From Lagopus muta (taxonomy: Eukaryota > Chordata > Aves > Galliformes > Phasianidae), in contig NC_064433.1 of assembly GCF_023343835.1 (NCBI RefSeq), forward strand, positions 53,472,871 through 53,536,870: DNA of 64,000 bases, in the 5' to 3' direction. Below, one piece after another: positions 33,004 through 44,400 of the stretch. The notes under the pieces are model-generated. The model did no database searches. It saw only the letters and a list, made by a program, of their open reading frames with translations, and was not told the origin of the DNA. How positions within the stretch are numbered: the stretch's first letter is position 1; every line of letters starts with the position of its first letter. The position numbers and the translations under genes were made by a program.

Positions 33004-33535
33004 GTAAAGGGGCAGCGGGGGAGAACGTGAGGGGAGGGCGGGCGTGGGCGGCGGGCGAGCTGCAGCCGAGGGAGGCGGGGGGCCGGGAAACTTTCCTCGC
33101 CGGCGGCGGAGAGGCGCGTCCGGCCCGCTGCCATCCCCGCGGCTCCGGGCGGGCTCCAGCCTTCCCGGCGCCCCGCCGTTCTGCGCGCGCCTCGCCTCGG
33201 CGGGTGTGCGTTTGTGCTCCCGTCTTTACCCCTGTGGGATACGCCAGAATGTGGCACCGCGAAAGCGTGAAACCTTTCCCCGGTTGAGTTCGAGTGGCAG
33301 CTGTGACCGCTTTCTTTAATTCCGGTAAAATATTGCCGTGCTCTCGCCCTGTGCTGTCCAGGATGCAGTCGTCGGAATCTTTCCATTTGATCTCAGGTTA
33401 TGGAGCACTGAACATCAGCCAGGCTGCATATAAAATATTATTGCTTAGTCTTACTGTAAGTAATACCATGTGAAAAATACAGGGTGATACATCTGTCTCT
33501 TGTATTTAGAGCCCCACCAGCTGTTAATTGGCATC

Positions 33536-33608
33536 CTAACAGTCGTGGGTTGGGCACGGTGGTCTCCAGAGGTCTCTTCTAACCCCTACAATTCTGTGTG
33601 ATTCTGTA
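33536..33608 (+). repeat. Short CR1-like 3' tail
   Basis: GAGGTCTCTTCTAACCCCTA followed by caattctgtgtgattctgta, a diverged plus-strand CR1 terminus next to the CpG island. Confidence 0.6.
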
Positions 33609-34091
33609 TGTGACCTTAAGTGAGATCCTCCCTTTACCAGTAATGCTGAAGATAACAGATGGGACTAGACGGGCTGACCTGTTTTGGCACTGTTCCCCAT
33701 GTATATTGCCTTATTGAAGTTCTGAGCCTGGAGCCATAAGGCTACAGTATGGTGGGTAGACGTTTCAGAAAGAAAAAAGGTGGATGTCATTTTCAAATAC
33801 TTTGGGATATTATCCTCCAAAAACAATGTGAGATCTGTATTCTAGTGCCCGACTTAATAAGCAGTTCATGCCCCCCTTAGAAACCTGTAATCAAGATCCC
33901 AAGTCGTACAGTTAGGACTCATCCTGTTAAGTACCCACTGGTTACATAATCTAGAGGAGCGTGTTACCTCTTCTATTTCAGACTTTTCCCACCTTTTGGC
34001 AGGTAGTTTTTGTGCTGGCATTCCATTGGGGTGATGTAGCAACGTAACCACATTTCACAGCCTGCTCCTTCATTTCTGGCTCTGTTTTGCT

Positions 34092-34093
<2 letters not shown>

Positions 34094-34124
<31 letters not shown>
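34094..34124 (+). repeat. Long poly(T) tract
   Basis: A run of about 27-30 T in inferred SLC41A2 intron 1. It may be the reversed A-tail of a retroposed sequence, but no body was recognised beside it. Confidence 0.7.
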
Positions 34125-34837
34125 CAATTGAATTGAAGGTCAGAGGCAAACCAAGTCTTTCTTCTGACAGCTGCTTTTCCCTTCCTTGGGGCCAAAATCT
34201 AAAGCTGACATGTTCAGGAAGTGAAATGCAGCAGTCTAAAACTTGTCTGAAAATTGAGCCTGAGGCTGGCTGCTCTTTCGGTGTATTAGTTATATTCACA
34301 AAGGCATTTGGAGGTTGTTTCATCTCTTTCTTTTCCTCATGCTATTTTCTCTTTTCTTTCTTCTGTTGATTTAACCTACAACTGCCACAAAATAAGCACC
34401 ATGTTAAAAAGTATACTGCATAACATTTAAAAGTGGTACATACTGCCCATAATGCTGCTATGCATGTGACATTTATTGTTTTTCAGCACGTTTTCCATCT
34501 TTTTGTACCAAGCATTTAATATCCGGTATAAATAATCATAGCACAGCGCACTATCCTTGGTTCTGAGTTCTACAAAATGGTTAATGATAAAACAGTCTGT
34601 TTGCTTGCTCTATATGTTCAGGTGATCTGATGTAGCTTTCACTTTCTACTGAAATGTTCACTAGTATACAGCAGTGTCAGTGACAGTCATCTCTGTCATA
34701 AGGATATCAGCTTGATACTGTGAACTTGCACGTACACAGGACACAGCAGTGGAGAAGAGGCTGTGCAGAATACTGTCTCATCTGCATAAATCTTATTCAA
34801 AATTTACAAAATTCCCCTTCCAAACTTCAGAATATGA

Positions 34838-34931
34838 GAATTCTTGAGATTGGAAGGGATCTCTGGACGTTGCCTTGTCACTAGCCTTGCTCAATGTAGC
34901 CTCGACTACAACAGGTTGCTTTGGGCTACAT
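34838..34931 (-). repeat. Short diverged CR1 fragment
   Basis: GAGATTGGAAGGGATCTCTG and the following block ending near AACAGGTTGCTTTGGGCTAC resemble an old CR1 3' region on the minus strand. Confidence 0.5.
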
Positions 34932-35233
34932 CCAGAAGCTCAGTATTATTTAGCTAGGTGTTATCTTTTGGGTTTTTTTGCCAAACTCAGAAAGCAATCA
35001 GAAAATTAATTTTCCCAGCCTTAGACTTCAATAAATATTTGTTTTAGCCCATCATAATGCTGACACTATTTGTGTTTTTTTTGTTCACTGTTCTTCTTCC
35101 TGCTTTCTTTGAATGAACTTAGAAAAGCATGGCTATTGTTTTCATGCTTTAAATTAATCTCTAGCAGACTAATTGCTGTACAGTCAAACTTTTAGCCCTG
35201 ATGTCCACTCCTTTAATCCTTCCAGTGATGGAT

Positions 35234-35780
35234 ATTACAGAATCACAAAATGGCTTGGGTTGGAAAGAACTTCCAGGATCATCAAGCCAACCCCCCCTGC
35301 CACATACAGAGCCACCAACCTCCCCATTTAATACTAAACCAGACTGTCCAGGGCCCCATCCAACCTGGCCTTGAACACCTCCAGGGACAGGGCACCCACA
35401 ACCTCTCTGGGCAGCCTGTGCCAGCACCTCACCACTTTCTCTGTAAAGAACTTCCCCCTGACATCCAACCTAAATCTTCCCTTCCTCAACTTAAAACCAT
35501 TTCCCCTTGTCCTGCTGTTATCTACTCTTTCAAAGAGTTGACTCCCCTCCTGTTTATAGCCTTCCCTTAGGTACTGAAAGGCTGTAATGAAGTCACCCCA
35601 CAGCATTCTTTTCTCCAAGCTGAACAAGCCCAGCTCCCTCAGCCTGTCTTTGTAGGGGAGGTGCTCCAGCCCTCTGATCATCTTTGTGGCCCTCCTTTGG
35701 ACTCTCTTTTTATTCTTTAAATACACATGATGATGTGTGGAAGAAGTACCTCCTACCCGTACTCTTGAGAACTGAATCAA
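35234..35780 (-). repeat. CR1 LINE fragment with open ORF2 C-terminus
   Basis: It starts with acagaatcacaaaatggctt and runs through the CR1 3' region into the end of ORF2. On the minus strand a frame from 35780 to 35334 stays open and reads like the CR1 ORF2 C-terminus (for example [26 protein letters not shown]). It is a 5'-truncated copy, not an active element. Confidence 0.88.
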
Positions 35781-38689
35781 GACTGTGACTGAAACAAAGT
35801 TTAGAAGATGAAATGTGTTCCTGCTACTCCATCCCGAACAATTACATTTTCATTTCTTTTATCTTCCTCAGATGAAACAAAAGCAATCAAGTCAATCGAA
35901 GGTGAAGTATGGAAAAATGTGATACTGGTCCAGTGTTCAGCTTCATGGCTGAAGTGTGTGAGATTTCCACAAGTCAGCATCTCTTCCTGCTTATGGGCCT
36001 GTCTATTTTCCATACCATCTGCTTCTGCTGTGTCATTTTCTGTGTCATACATTCAATCTCTGTTGGTATTTTTAAAATCGGTGTACTCACCAATTGCATT
36101 AATTCTATATGGGGAAAATTGCTTTGTTGTATGTTGAACTGCTAAGTGTTTCGCTTTTCAGGAATACGTCCTCAGCAAACGGTGGGGTGTGGTTGTATTT
36201 CTGTTTGTGTGCATTTGCAGGACTGAGAAAGAGAGGTAAATAATGCACAATAATTGATATGTGAATGAATGAAAAGAGGAAATTGTTAAATGTAGCTGCT
36301 TAGGAAACAAAGAGTTGAAAATGTTTGTGTCTGGGCATAGCTCATTATTTTCCTTTTAGGGAGAAAGACAGGGTCTGCTTTCATTTCACTTACAACATGC
36401 CAAGTATGATAAATTTGAGGCAATTTTATGGCTTCTCAAAGAATCTTTATCTCTTGGTTTCTGGTTGTTTTTTTTTCTCATACTTCTCCTTTCTCTGCAG
36501 CTTAATTGTATGGCAGGAAACCAGACTCACTTATCTCCTCCTGTTTTGGACTCGTTTTTGAGCATTTTGCTTCCTTTATTTCACATGAGTTATTCTAGTA
36601 GTGCTTGCTTCTTTACCTGGCTATATCTTTTCTAGACAACACAATAAAATTGCAATTGTTCATGTCAATGATAAAGCTTCACAGGGATTTCTGATCCTCA
36701 AGATCATATTGTTCTATAGATGGTTTGCTGCTTTCTGTAGCTGCAAGCAAAAAGTAAATACAACAATATTAGCATCTAGAACTCACAATGAAATTATTGC
36801 ATCAGGTGACGTTTGGAAGAGCAGGTTTTTAGAAATGAATAGCTGAATTCAGGGGACTGTACACTTATCCTCTGAAGATGTAATTACTTTTCACTGTAGG
36901 TTTATGTACTGTAGTATATTTTTCACTTCATCTTCTTAAGTTCTCATTTTTCAGCATTTACTGTTAGCTCACATTTTATCATTCCAGGCAGTTTGGTGGG
37001 AAAAATCTAAATGACTGCCTTCTAAACTGCTTTAGTACTTTTTTGTTTCAGCTGTTGGCTACCAGTCTGTCTCTGAAGCTTTTACAGTTGTTTGAAATAT
37101 TTTTCTATCTCTTTTTCACACTTGTAGATGCCATTTCTATTTGTTAACACTTCTACACTGTTCTACTTCTACACTGTTAACATTGTATTCAGTGAAACCA
37201 CTATATCCCCAAGGAGTTCATTTCTTGAAAAAACAGAAAGTATAAACTTACAAGGAGAGAAACCCATATGGTATAAAGATATGGATAATTAACCCAAATA
37301 CTTCTAGTCAGAGTTCCTGAGCAACGAATAATTTCCATGAATCACCAGCCTAGCACTCCAGTGATGTGAGTGGAGGACACTGGAGAAACCGCAGTGACAG
37401 CTGAACTCTGCCATCTTACAGCTATTGGGAAATTTTCTCAGTGTATTTCCCTGGGAGTGAAATAGAGTCCTTTGTTTGTGAACACTCCTCAAAAACTAAC
37501 AAGCAAACAAGTATCACTACCCCTAAAAGACCTCTAATGAGACTGCTTTGATGTAAGCATCTTTTATCATGAACACTTCACATCTTAGTTTCGCACGCTA
37601 TTCTTGAATTATGAAATAAAGTTTCTCTAATCTGGATGCTTCTTGTGATCAACTGAAACTCACCTGTTGGAAGTGGTCTGAATTTCCCCTTTGCATGTAT
37701 CATAGCTACTGTACCACTTTCCATCCTCATAAATCAGTTGGCCACTTCAGCGTCCAGGGCCAGAGCCTTTCTGCAATCTTAATTTTCCAGTTTCCATGAA
37801 ATGCTCCTCTCCTGTACTCCTTTTAATCCTTCTACAATAAAGCTATTTATTATTGTCTCAGAAGTTGGTAATAGTTTGCTAGTTTAATGATACACCTGCT
37901 TGTATTTCCTTATGCACCGTATCTTCTTTTACACAGCTAAAACCTTCTTTGTGCAGGGCAGAAACAAAATTGTTCCCTGTTGTTGCCTTTCTGTAGCGCA
38001 TAACCCAGCACCATTTTGGCCTGTGGTTAGAGCTCCTCTGGGAGAGAACAGAGGTTGTTTTGTTACTCGTAATGATGTGTGTGGAAACTAGAATTGAGGC
38101 CTAGGAGTTTTTATATGCTTATAATAAAAGGTTCAGCATAGCACAGTTTACTACCAGGTAGCAAAAAGTTATTTCAGGAATCTTGGTTTCTTTGTTGGTC
38201 ATGTGGAAAAAAATACTTTTCTTTTGCTAAATCAAGCAATACACTCCTTTGTTGCTTTCAAAATGTTCTTTTCTTGATCAGAACTGCTTTGGATAAAGCA
38301 ATTGGTAGGGGGAAAGTCTTCATGGTAAATATGAATCTTCGCTCAGAAAAGCAAACCAAATGCTTCTGTAAGCAGCAGATCTGAAGTTGACTTGCTGTGG
38401 CCATATGTGGGTGAATTATCCTTATGTTTGAAGATGCCTTAGAGCAAGGGCACAAATGTAAATCTCTGGTAAGGCTGATAGCTTTGACCTCTCTATTCTC
38501 TGTGAAATTTAATAAGATAGAAAAATATTAGCTTATTTAAAAACATTGAAATGGAGGGAGTGAAAATATAGGAATCATAACATAAACGTGAATGTAGGAG
38601 CCTCGTCTTCATAGGCGAGGAGATGAAAAATCCTCCAACCTTCAACTGTTTTTGTTTCCTGCAGTTTGTAAAAATTGAAGTCTTTCCAG

Positions 38690-39399
38690 CTTTGCATGTT
38701 GGAGGGCCTACAAGGCTGACATCCTGGTGGGGGTCTGTTACAGACTGCCTAACCAGGCTGAAGAGATGGACGAGGTGTTCTACAAGCAGCTGGCAGAAGT
38801 TGCGCAGACACCAGTCTTGTGCTCAAGACTGTGGGGGACTTCAACTTCCCTGATATATACTGGAAATATAGTGCAGAACAAGCAGTCTAGGAGGTTTCTA
38901 GAGTCTTCAGGAGGATAACTTGCTGACTGGTAAAAGAGTCTGCCCGGGGAGGTGCCCCACTAGACCTGCTGTTCACAGAGAAGGACTGGCGGGAGGTGTG
39001 GAGGTCAGGAGCTGTCTTGGACAGAGTGACTGCAAAATGGCAGTTCTCTATTCTTAGTGAAGCCAGGAGGGGGGTCAACAAAACTGCTACCTTGGACTTC
39101 CAGACAGTGGATTTGGATCTGTTCAGGACAGTGGTAGGGAGGGTCCCTACGGATTCAATGCTGAAGGATAAAGGGGTCCAAGAAGGCTGGACATGGTACG
39201 GGTTTGGGGCAGAGTGGCCAGAAGAAATGGACCTGGGGGTGTTGGTTGACACTTGGCTGAACACGAGCCAGCATTGCCCAGTTGGCTAAGAAGACATCCT
39301 GGCTTGTATCATAAATAGGGTAGCCGAGAGGAGCAGGGAGGTAATTGTCCCCCTGTACTCAGCTCTGGTGAGGCCATGCCTGGAGTACAAGGGAGACCT
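38690..39399 (+). repeat. CR1 LINE internal fragment (ORF2, deleted)
   Basis: Pieces of CR1 ORF2 are recognisable in two parts: an endonuclease-like part (VGVCYRLPNQAEEMDEVFYK, then FNFPDIYW) and a later part ([33 protein letters not shown]). The junction near 39.19 kb implies a large internal deletion. Frames are broken. Confidence 0.75.
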
Positions 39400-39420
39400 T
39401 CATAGAATCATAGAACTTCG
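39400..39420 (-). repeat. CR1 terminal repeat remnant
   Basis: tcatagaatcatagaactt is the reversed CR1 terminus, abutting the end of the preceding CR1 piece. Confidence 0.4.
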
Positions 39421-39676
39421 CAGGCAATTGGACTCTGCTCTTAGTGACCTCACACGTAACTTTACAGAAGGAATAGAGTACTTTAAAATGCTTGTGGATG
39501 TATTTGCTCCTGAATTCCATAGTCCAAAGAATATGCATTTGAGGAATTTCTATATTATTGTTCCCCCACTAGTGAGAGTATTGCTATTGTGTGTACCAGC
39601 ACTTAAAAAAAAAGAAAAAGAGTATAGGTTTGTTTAAATATTTTGAATGAGACTATCAATGACTACGTTATGCTTT

Positions 39677-39832
39677 TTTCATAGCACCATAGAATGGCCT
39701 GGGTTGAAAAGGACCACAGTGTTCATCTAGTTTCAATTCCCCTGCTATGTGCAGGGTCACCAACCACCAGACCAGGCTGCCCAGAGCCACATCCAGCCTG
39801 GCCTTGAATGCCTCCAGGGATGGGGCATCCAC
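39677..39832 (-). repeat. CR1 3' fragment, left half of an inverted pair
   Basis: It starts agcaccatagaatggcctgg and runs to GGGATGGGGCATCCACAG, where it meets a plus-strand CR1 without spacer. Confidence 0.88.
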
Positions 39833-40088
39833 AGCGTGGGAGGGGTCCGCCTCTTCTCCCACATGACTAGCAATAGGATAGGAGGGAATGGCCTTGAGTT
39901 GCACCAGGGAAGGCTCAGGTTGGATATTAGGAAAAATTTATTCTCTGAAAGGGTGGTCAGGCACTGGAACAAGATGGGAGGTGGTGGAGTCACTGTCCCT
40001 GGTGGGGAGATACTGGTGGTAAGTGGACAGTTGCATGAGATGATCTTTGAGGTCTTTTTCAACCTTGGTGATTCCATGATTCTGTGTA
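39833..40088 (+). repeat. CR1 3' fragment, right half of an inverted pair
   Basis: It includes GGTTGGATATTAGGAAAAAT, GGTGGTCAGGCACTGGAACA, then ATGATCTTTGAGGTC and the terminal tgattccatgattctgtg. It is a different subtype from its left partner, so they appear to be two insertions rather than one. Confidence 0.85.
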
Positions 40089-40703
40089 TAGTGTATCGAA
40101 CTTGTGGAATTACGTCATTCAGCATTGTCTTGGTGTAGTCTGACCAACTTTTGTTTCTTTGGTTGTGCCAATGATTTTCTTGTATTTGTGGCATCCAGTA
40201 ATAAAAACAGATCAACAAAATTTCAAGTCAAGTAATGTTGTACTTTCAGTCAATTACTGTAACTGTTATCACCACATGAAAGCTAAAGAAGAGGAAGGTA
40301 AAGTGACTACTAATGGAGGAAATGTCAAATGACATGAGACTACCGATATATCATTGTTTAATGTTCAACCATAACAGAAGTTGGAAAGTAGAAATAATTG
40401 CGCAGTCATGTTAAATATAAAAGATATAATTGTATTTGTATGACTTGCAGAAAGCAAAACAAAATGACCATGACTGGTGTTAATATTGATCAATTAATTA
40501 TAGTTTAGTGGTCACTAGACATCAGAACGTTATATATTTCAGGAAATATTTACAACCTACTCCTCATGCAAATTTGAATGAAAATCAGGTTTTTAATATC
40601 TTATTTATCCTAACTCCTTTTTTTCCTCTTAATTTTAATTAAATGTAATATGCCATTACAATATATACCTCTATTTTCTTTTTTTTTTTCTCTTTTTTTT
40701 TAG

Positions 40704-41448
40704 ATCCAGATTTGTGTATGGAGTTATTGAAGATGTGAGATCCATTAGAAAAACTTTTTGCATTCAAGAAAGCATCATTTAAATTTATCTGTTTTAGAAT
40801 TATCAAGTGTGGCACTTGATAACTCATCTTCAAGATTTCTTCACTGACATCTGAAGAACAAAGTGCTTTTCCAACCTGTACTTCTGTAGCACTATGACTA
40901 ACTGTAAAGACAGATCTATCATCACCAAAACAAACAGCAAAGTTCATGACAGAGAAGGTTTTGTAAACTGGACCATAAGTCTTAGCACAATTCAGTCCGA
41001 TAAATTTTTGAATCTGCTTTTGAGTATGGTTCCAGTTGTTTACCAAATAAACCAGGATGAAAGACACAAAAAAGTGAATGGTGTTTGGCAAGATGGATTA
41101 CAACCAGCAGGACATAATTATAATGTTAAATCTGAGCAGCACACGGAATATCATCACTTCTCGGAACAAACTTTTCATGGTAGTAATGGACACAGCCCTT
41201 CTAACTGTAGCCCTAAGTATGATGACTTTTCCAGTTATAATTACTGTGATGGAATGGACACTTCAGAAACAGATGCAATGTTGCAGGAAGACCATCTGTC
41301 TAGTGACAGTAATGAAGATATTATTGTGGAGGGGAGTAGAAAGCAACCCAAGGAATCTAGTAGTATTATGGCACTGCAGATACTCGTACCTTTTTTGCTA
41401 GCAGGATTTGGAACTGTTTCAGCTGGCATGGTTTTGGATATTGTACAG
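40704..41448 (+). CDS. SLC41A2: SLC41A2 exon 2 (start codon exon; coding from 40894)
   Basis: The acceptor ttttttttag starts a 190-nt leader portion, then ATG at 40894-40896 and 185 codons ending GMVLDIVQ|gttggt. The leader also contains a 6-codon upstream ORF (MELLKM) at 40718-40738. The donor gttggt is weak, and the frame reads on for 12 residues ([12 protein letters not shown]) to a stop in the intron. Confidence 0.94.
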
Positions 41449-44400
41449 GTTGGTATTTGCTTTGGGAACTATATTTTTAACAGATAATCTGTGAGTTTTA
41501 TAATTTGACACATGGTATTGTGGATGCTTACAATAATGAGAAGTAATAAAATGTGTGTATGATTCTGCTATTATGAACTGCTTTCCCTTCCAGATTATCT
41601 TAAACAGCTCAAATATTTTGTTTGGAGTTATTCAAGACTTGGTAAGTATAATCACAGTCACAGTAAACTGGTGGAAAGAAACTGTTACTTCTGCTTTAAC
41701 TGAAGATAGAAATATAATAATTAGTATGAATCAGTTAAAAATTCTGGTCAGTAATAAATGTTCCTTTTGTGCTTCAGGTCTCTGCAATTTCTGACATAAT
41801 GTATAGATTTGATCCAAGATAATGTGTATCATATGTGGAAGCATGCCTAAAATTCATACACCACATGAAATTCTTCTGCAGTGAATTAGAGCTTTTTTAG
41901 ATATCCAGGTGTGACTTTTTTTTATGAAGTGTTAAGTATACTGAACACATGGAATTACAAACATTATTGGTGTGAACAGGGCTGCAGAATCACTTTCACC
42001 TTGAAATATAGCTGTGGTAGGTCCATAGAAGCAGACTATCTTAATTCATGATAGTGGATTTAATTGATGATAGTTATTCAGGGTTAAGATAAACTACAAG
42101 TTCCTTTGAATTTCAAGAGTTACGTAAATAACCTTTTTAAAACCTGTTTTGGAGTATTGTATCACTGATATCCTACTGGTACGGAACTTCTGTAGGACTG
42201 GTTTTGTAGCTTAACACAGCTGTAGTGTTTTTTTAGTGAAGTTAAAAGCAGAAGTTTCCTACCAAACATTTCTTTGTGCAGTGACGTTAGAAGAAAATTC
42301 TTGAGAAAGTAGCAGCTAAGGAAGGTTTATTAGATTAGCTTACTTTCTTGCTTTCTCTTTGCTTTTTGGAGGCCATATTTACTTTTGTTTCCTACCTACT
42401 TTTATTTTTTCCCCGAAGTTGAAATTTGTTGTAAGCAAAAATCTAATAGATTCTGTCTTCCCTTATGGGTAGTTTCAGAAAGATATATTCAAACAGATTA
42501 AATATCCATGCTATTCAAAATGAAAAGGCAGTAGGAAAATTCATCTGCTTCTATTTTGTTTTGTTTCATTCTGTCTTGGGGTTTTCTTTAGCTATACTTA
42601 GAGTTAAAAAAGTTCTCTTGAAGGAGGAGTAAGAAGTGGCCATTTTTTAAAACTTTTTGTTAACTGCCCTGGAATGGCACATTGAACTAAATGATCTATG
42701 AAGGTCCCTTCCAACAGGAATTACTCTGCTCTATTCTGTTTTTTGTTACTCAAAAACTTGAGAGAGAAAGTAAAGCTTGGTCTTAAATCAGCTGCAATGG
42801 AAAGACACTTCATGCGTCAAGAAAAAGGAAAATTATAATTGACAAGCAAACTTTACTGCTTCCTTACCCTGTTTTGCCTCAGTCTTGTGCTTTGCCTGTG
42901 CCAATCTTATTCTTTTTACGGATGCTTTGTTCATACATTGTTCATATGTGATTTACGTCACAATACAGCTTAATGATCAGCCAAAAGAGGCAGTTGTGCC
43001 TACCGCCACTATTGGCTTGCAACCCAATGTTTCCCAATGCCTTTCTTCTCTGAAAGGGACAGAAGTGCTCTTTTGGTGTATTTTTTTTAGCTGTTCTTTG
43101 ATCTGGATTGAGATAATACTTCTTTTTTTTTTTTTTTCCTTCTGTATTACTTCCAGTCATTATTGGTTTCCCAGCCCAGCACTGTGACTGAGAGAGAGAG
43201 GGGGCACAAAGTCAAAAATAATTGGCCAGTGTTACCTTTTTCCATCCTAAATGGATGTTTCATCCATGAAACCATCATGTCAGTAAAACAGGGAAGCAGG
43301 AAAGAATACGCTGTGAAAACAAAAATTTAAGGAAGACAAAGAATTCGAAGCTCTTTGAAACCATTTCATAGCTACTCTTTTTCAATAGTAAATACATAGG
43401 TAACTTCTCCGATCTTGTTTACATTTGAAAATTGAATCCTTTTTTTAATTAAAATCATGTTTTAAATTGCTGCAAATCTCTGAATACAAAGATGAATTAT
43501 TAAAATGATATATTAAAGTTCTGTTAGTTTCTGTGATTAGAAATTAAATACATGAATAGACAGGCATATAAAGTAGTACAGCTACTGTGCTGAGAAGTCA
43601 GCACACAAAATAATATTGGAGAGTTTGTCTTGGTTTGTTTTATAAAGTCTAGGTTTTGGAAATCTGTATTCTTCTAAATTTCTCACATGTGAAAGAGTTA
43701 GGAGACAATTTTTCATGTACAGGCTCTGTCTGTTCAATAACTTATTCCTAGCTGTTTTTTCAGATGAGGTTTCTGGAGAGCCACAAGAGGTGAGATGAAA
43801 ACACCACTGTAAATTAAGAGCAGTCATAGCACCCGGTACTATTTTGAAATTATTTAAAACCTTGAAATTAATGACATTTCTTTTTAACTAGGTTTTTTTT
43901 GTTGTTATTTTTGGTTTTAGTTTTTTTGTAAGCCTAAGTTCTAGCATCCTGCTAGTACAAATAAATGTTATAAATGTTTTTTTTTCTGGTGATGACTTTG
44001 ATGGAGCAGTATTAGTGCAGTTTAAGTGGCCAAAATTAATACGCTTAATCAAACAGAAATTATATGCATCAAACAGATTAAGTACCTAAACTGTTCTCGG
44101 AGAGAGTAAAATAAATACCGATAAAACAGGAAGAATAATTTTTAGTGACCTATAATTAATCTCTATTTTAAATACGCAGAGAAAGTGCAGTAGTGGAGAA
44201 ATTAGTTTAGGAGATTTTGTATTGCTTGCTTTTTGTATTCTGGTCTTTGAAGTAGTGGTATGCAGGCACAATTAACTAGATGCATAGCAACTCTTGCCTT
44301 AAAGACTTTTGGGTCTAATCTTCAAAGGTCGATTTTTTTAGAAACCTAAATTATGAGTTACAGATTTTTTGGCACTACTTTTAAGATGGTCTAAAGGGCA

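Larger units (their letters stand above)
32120..33270. promoter_or_regulatory. CpG island, probable bidirectional promoter of NOPCHAP1 and SLC41A2
   Basis: Very GC- and CpG-rich sequence in an otherwise AT-rich window. It contains the NOPCHAP1 start codon (minus) and a GC-rich exon ending at a good donor at 33003 (plus), roughly 0.7 kb apart, so one promoter could serve both. Visible motifs are an ETS/GABPA site CCGGAAGT at 32281-32288, an inverted CCAAT box (ATTGG) at 32492-32496, several GC boxes, and a CTCF-like core at 32319-32334. No TATA box was recognised. Long open frames here are products of the base composition. Confidence 0.8.
33004..40703 (+). other. SLC41A2 intron 1 (inferred)
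   Basis: About 7.7 kb between the CpG-island exon and the first coding exon. It holds CR1 fragments at about 33.5, 34.8, 35.2-35.7, 38.7-39.4 and 39.7-40.1 kb, and a T-rich run at about 34094-34124. No further coding exon was recognised, though extra leader exons cannot be excluded. Confidence 0.55.

Noticed and set aside
32664-33287. 207-codon plus-strand open frame across the CpG island
   Set aside because: Pro/Arg/Ala-rich translation of GC-rich DNA. It runs through a good donor at 33003 and is out of frame with the strong-context ATG at 32960.
32925-33386. 153-codon minus-strand open frame over the CpG island
   Set aside because: Same composition effect; no family resemblance and no supporting splice signals.
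39757-40218. 153-codon minus-strand open frame
   Set aside because: It crosses the junction of two inverted CR1 pieces, so it is a product of repeat sequence rather than a gene.
40639-41091. 150-codon minus-strand open frame
   Set aside because: Shadow of SLC41A2 exon 2 and its upstream poly(T) tract on the opposite strand.
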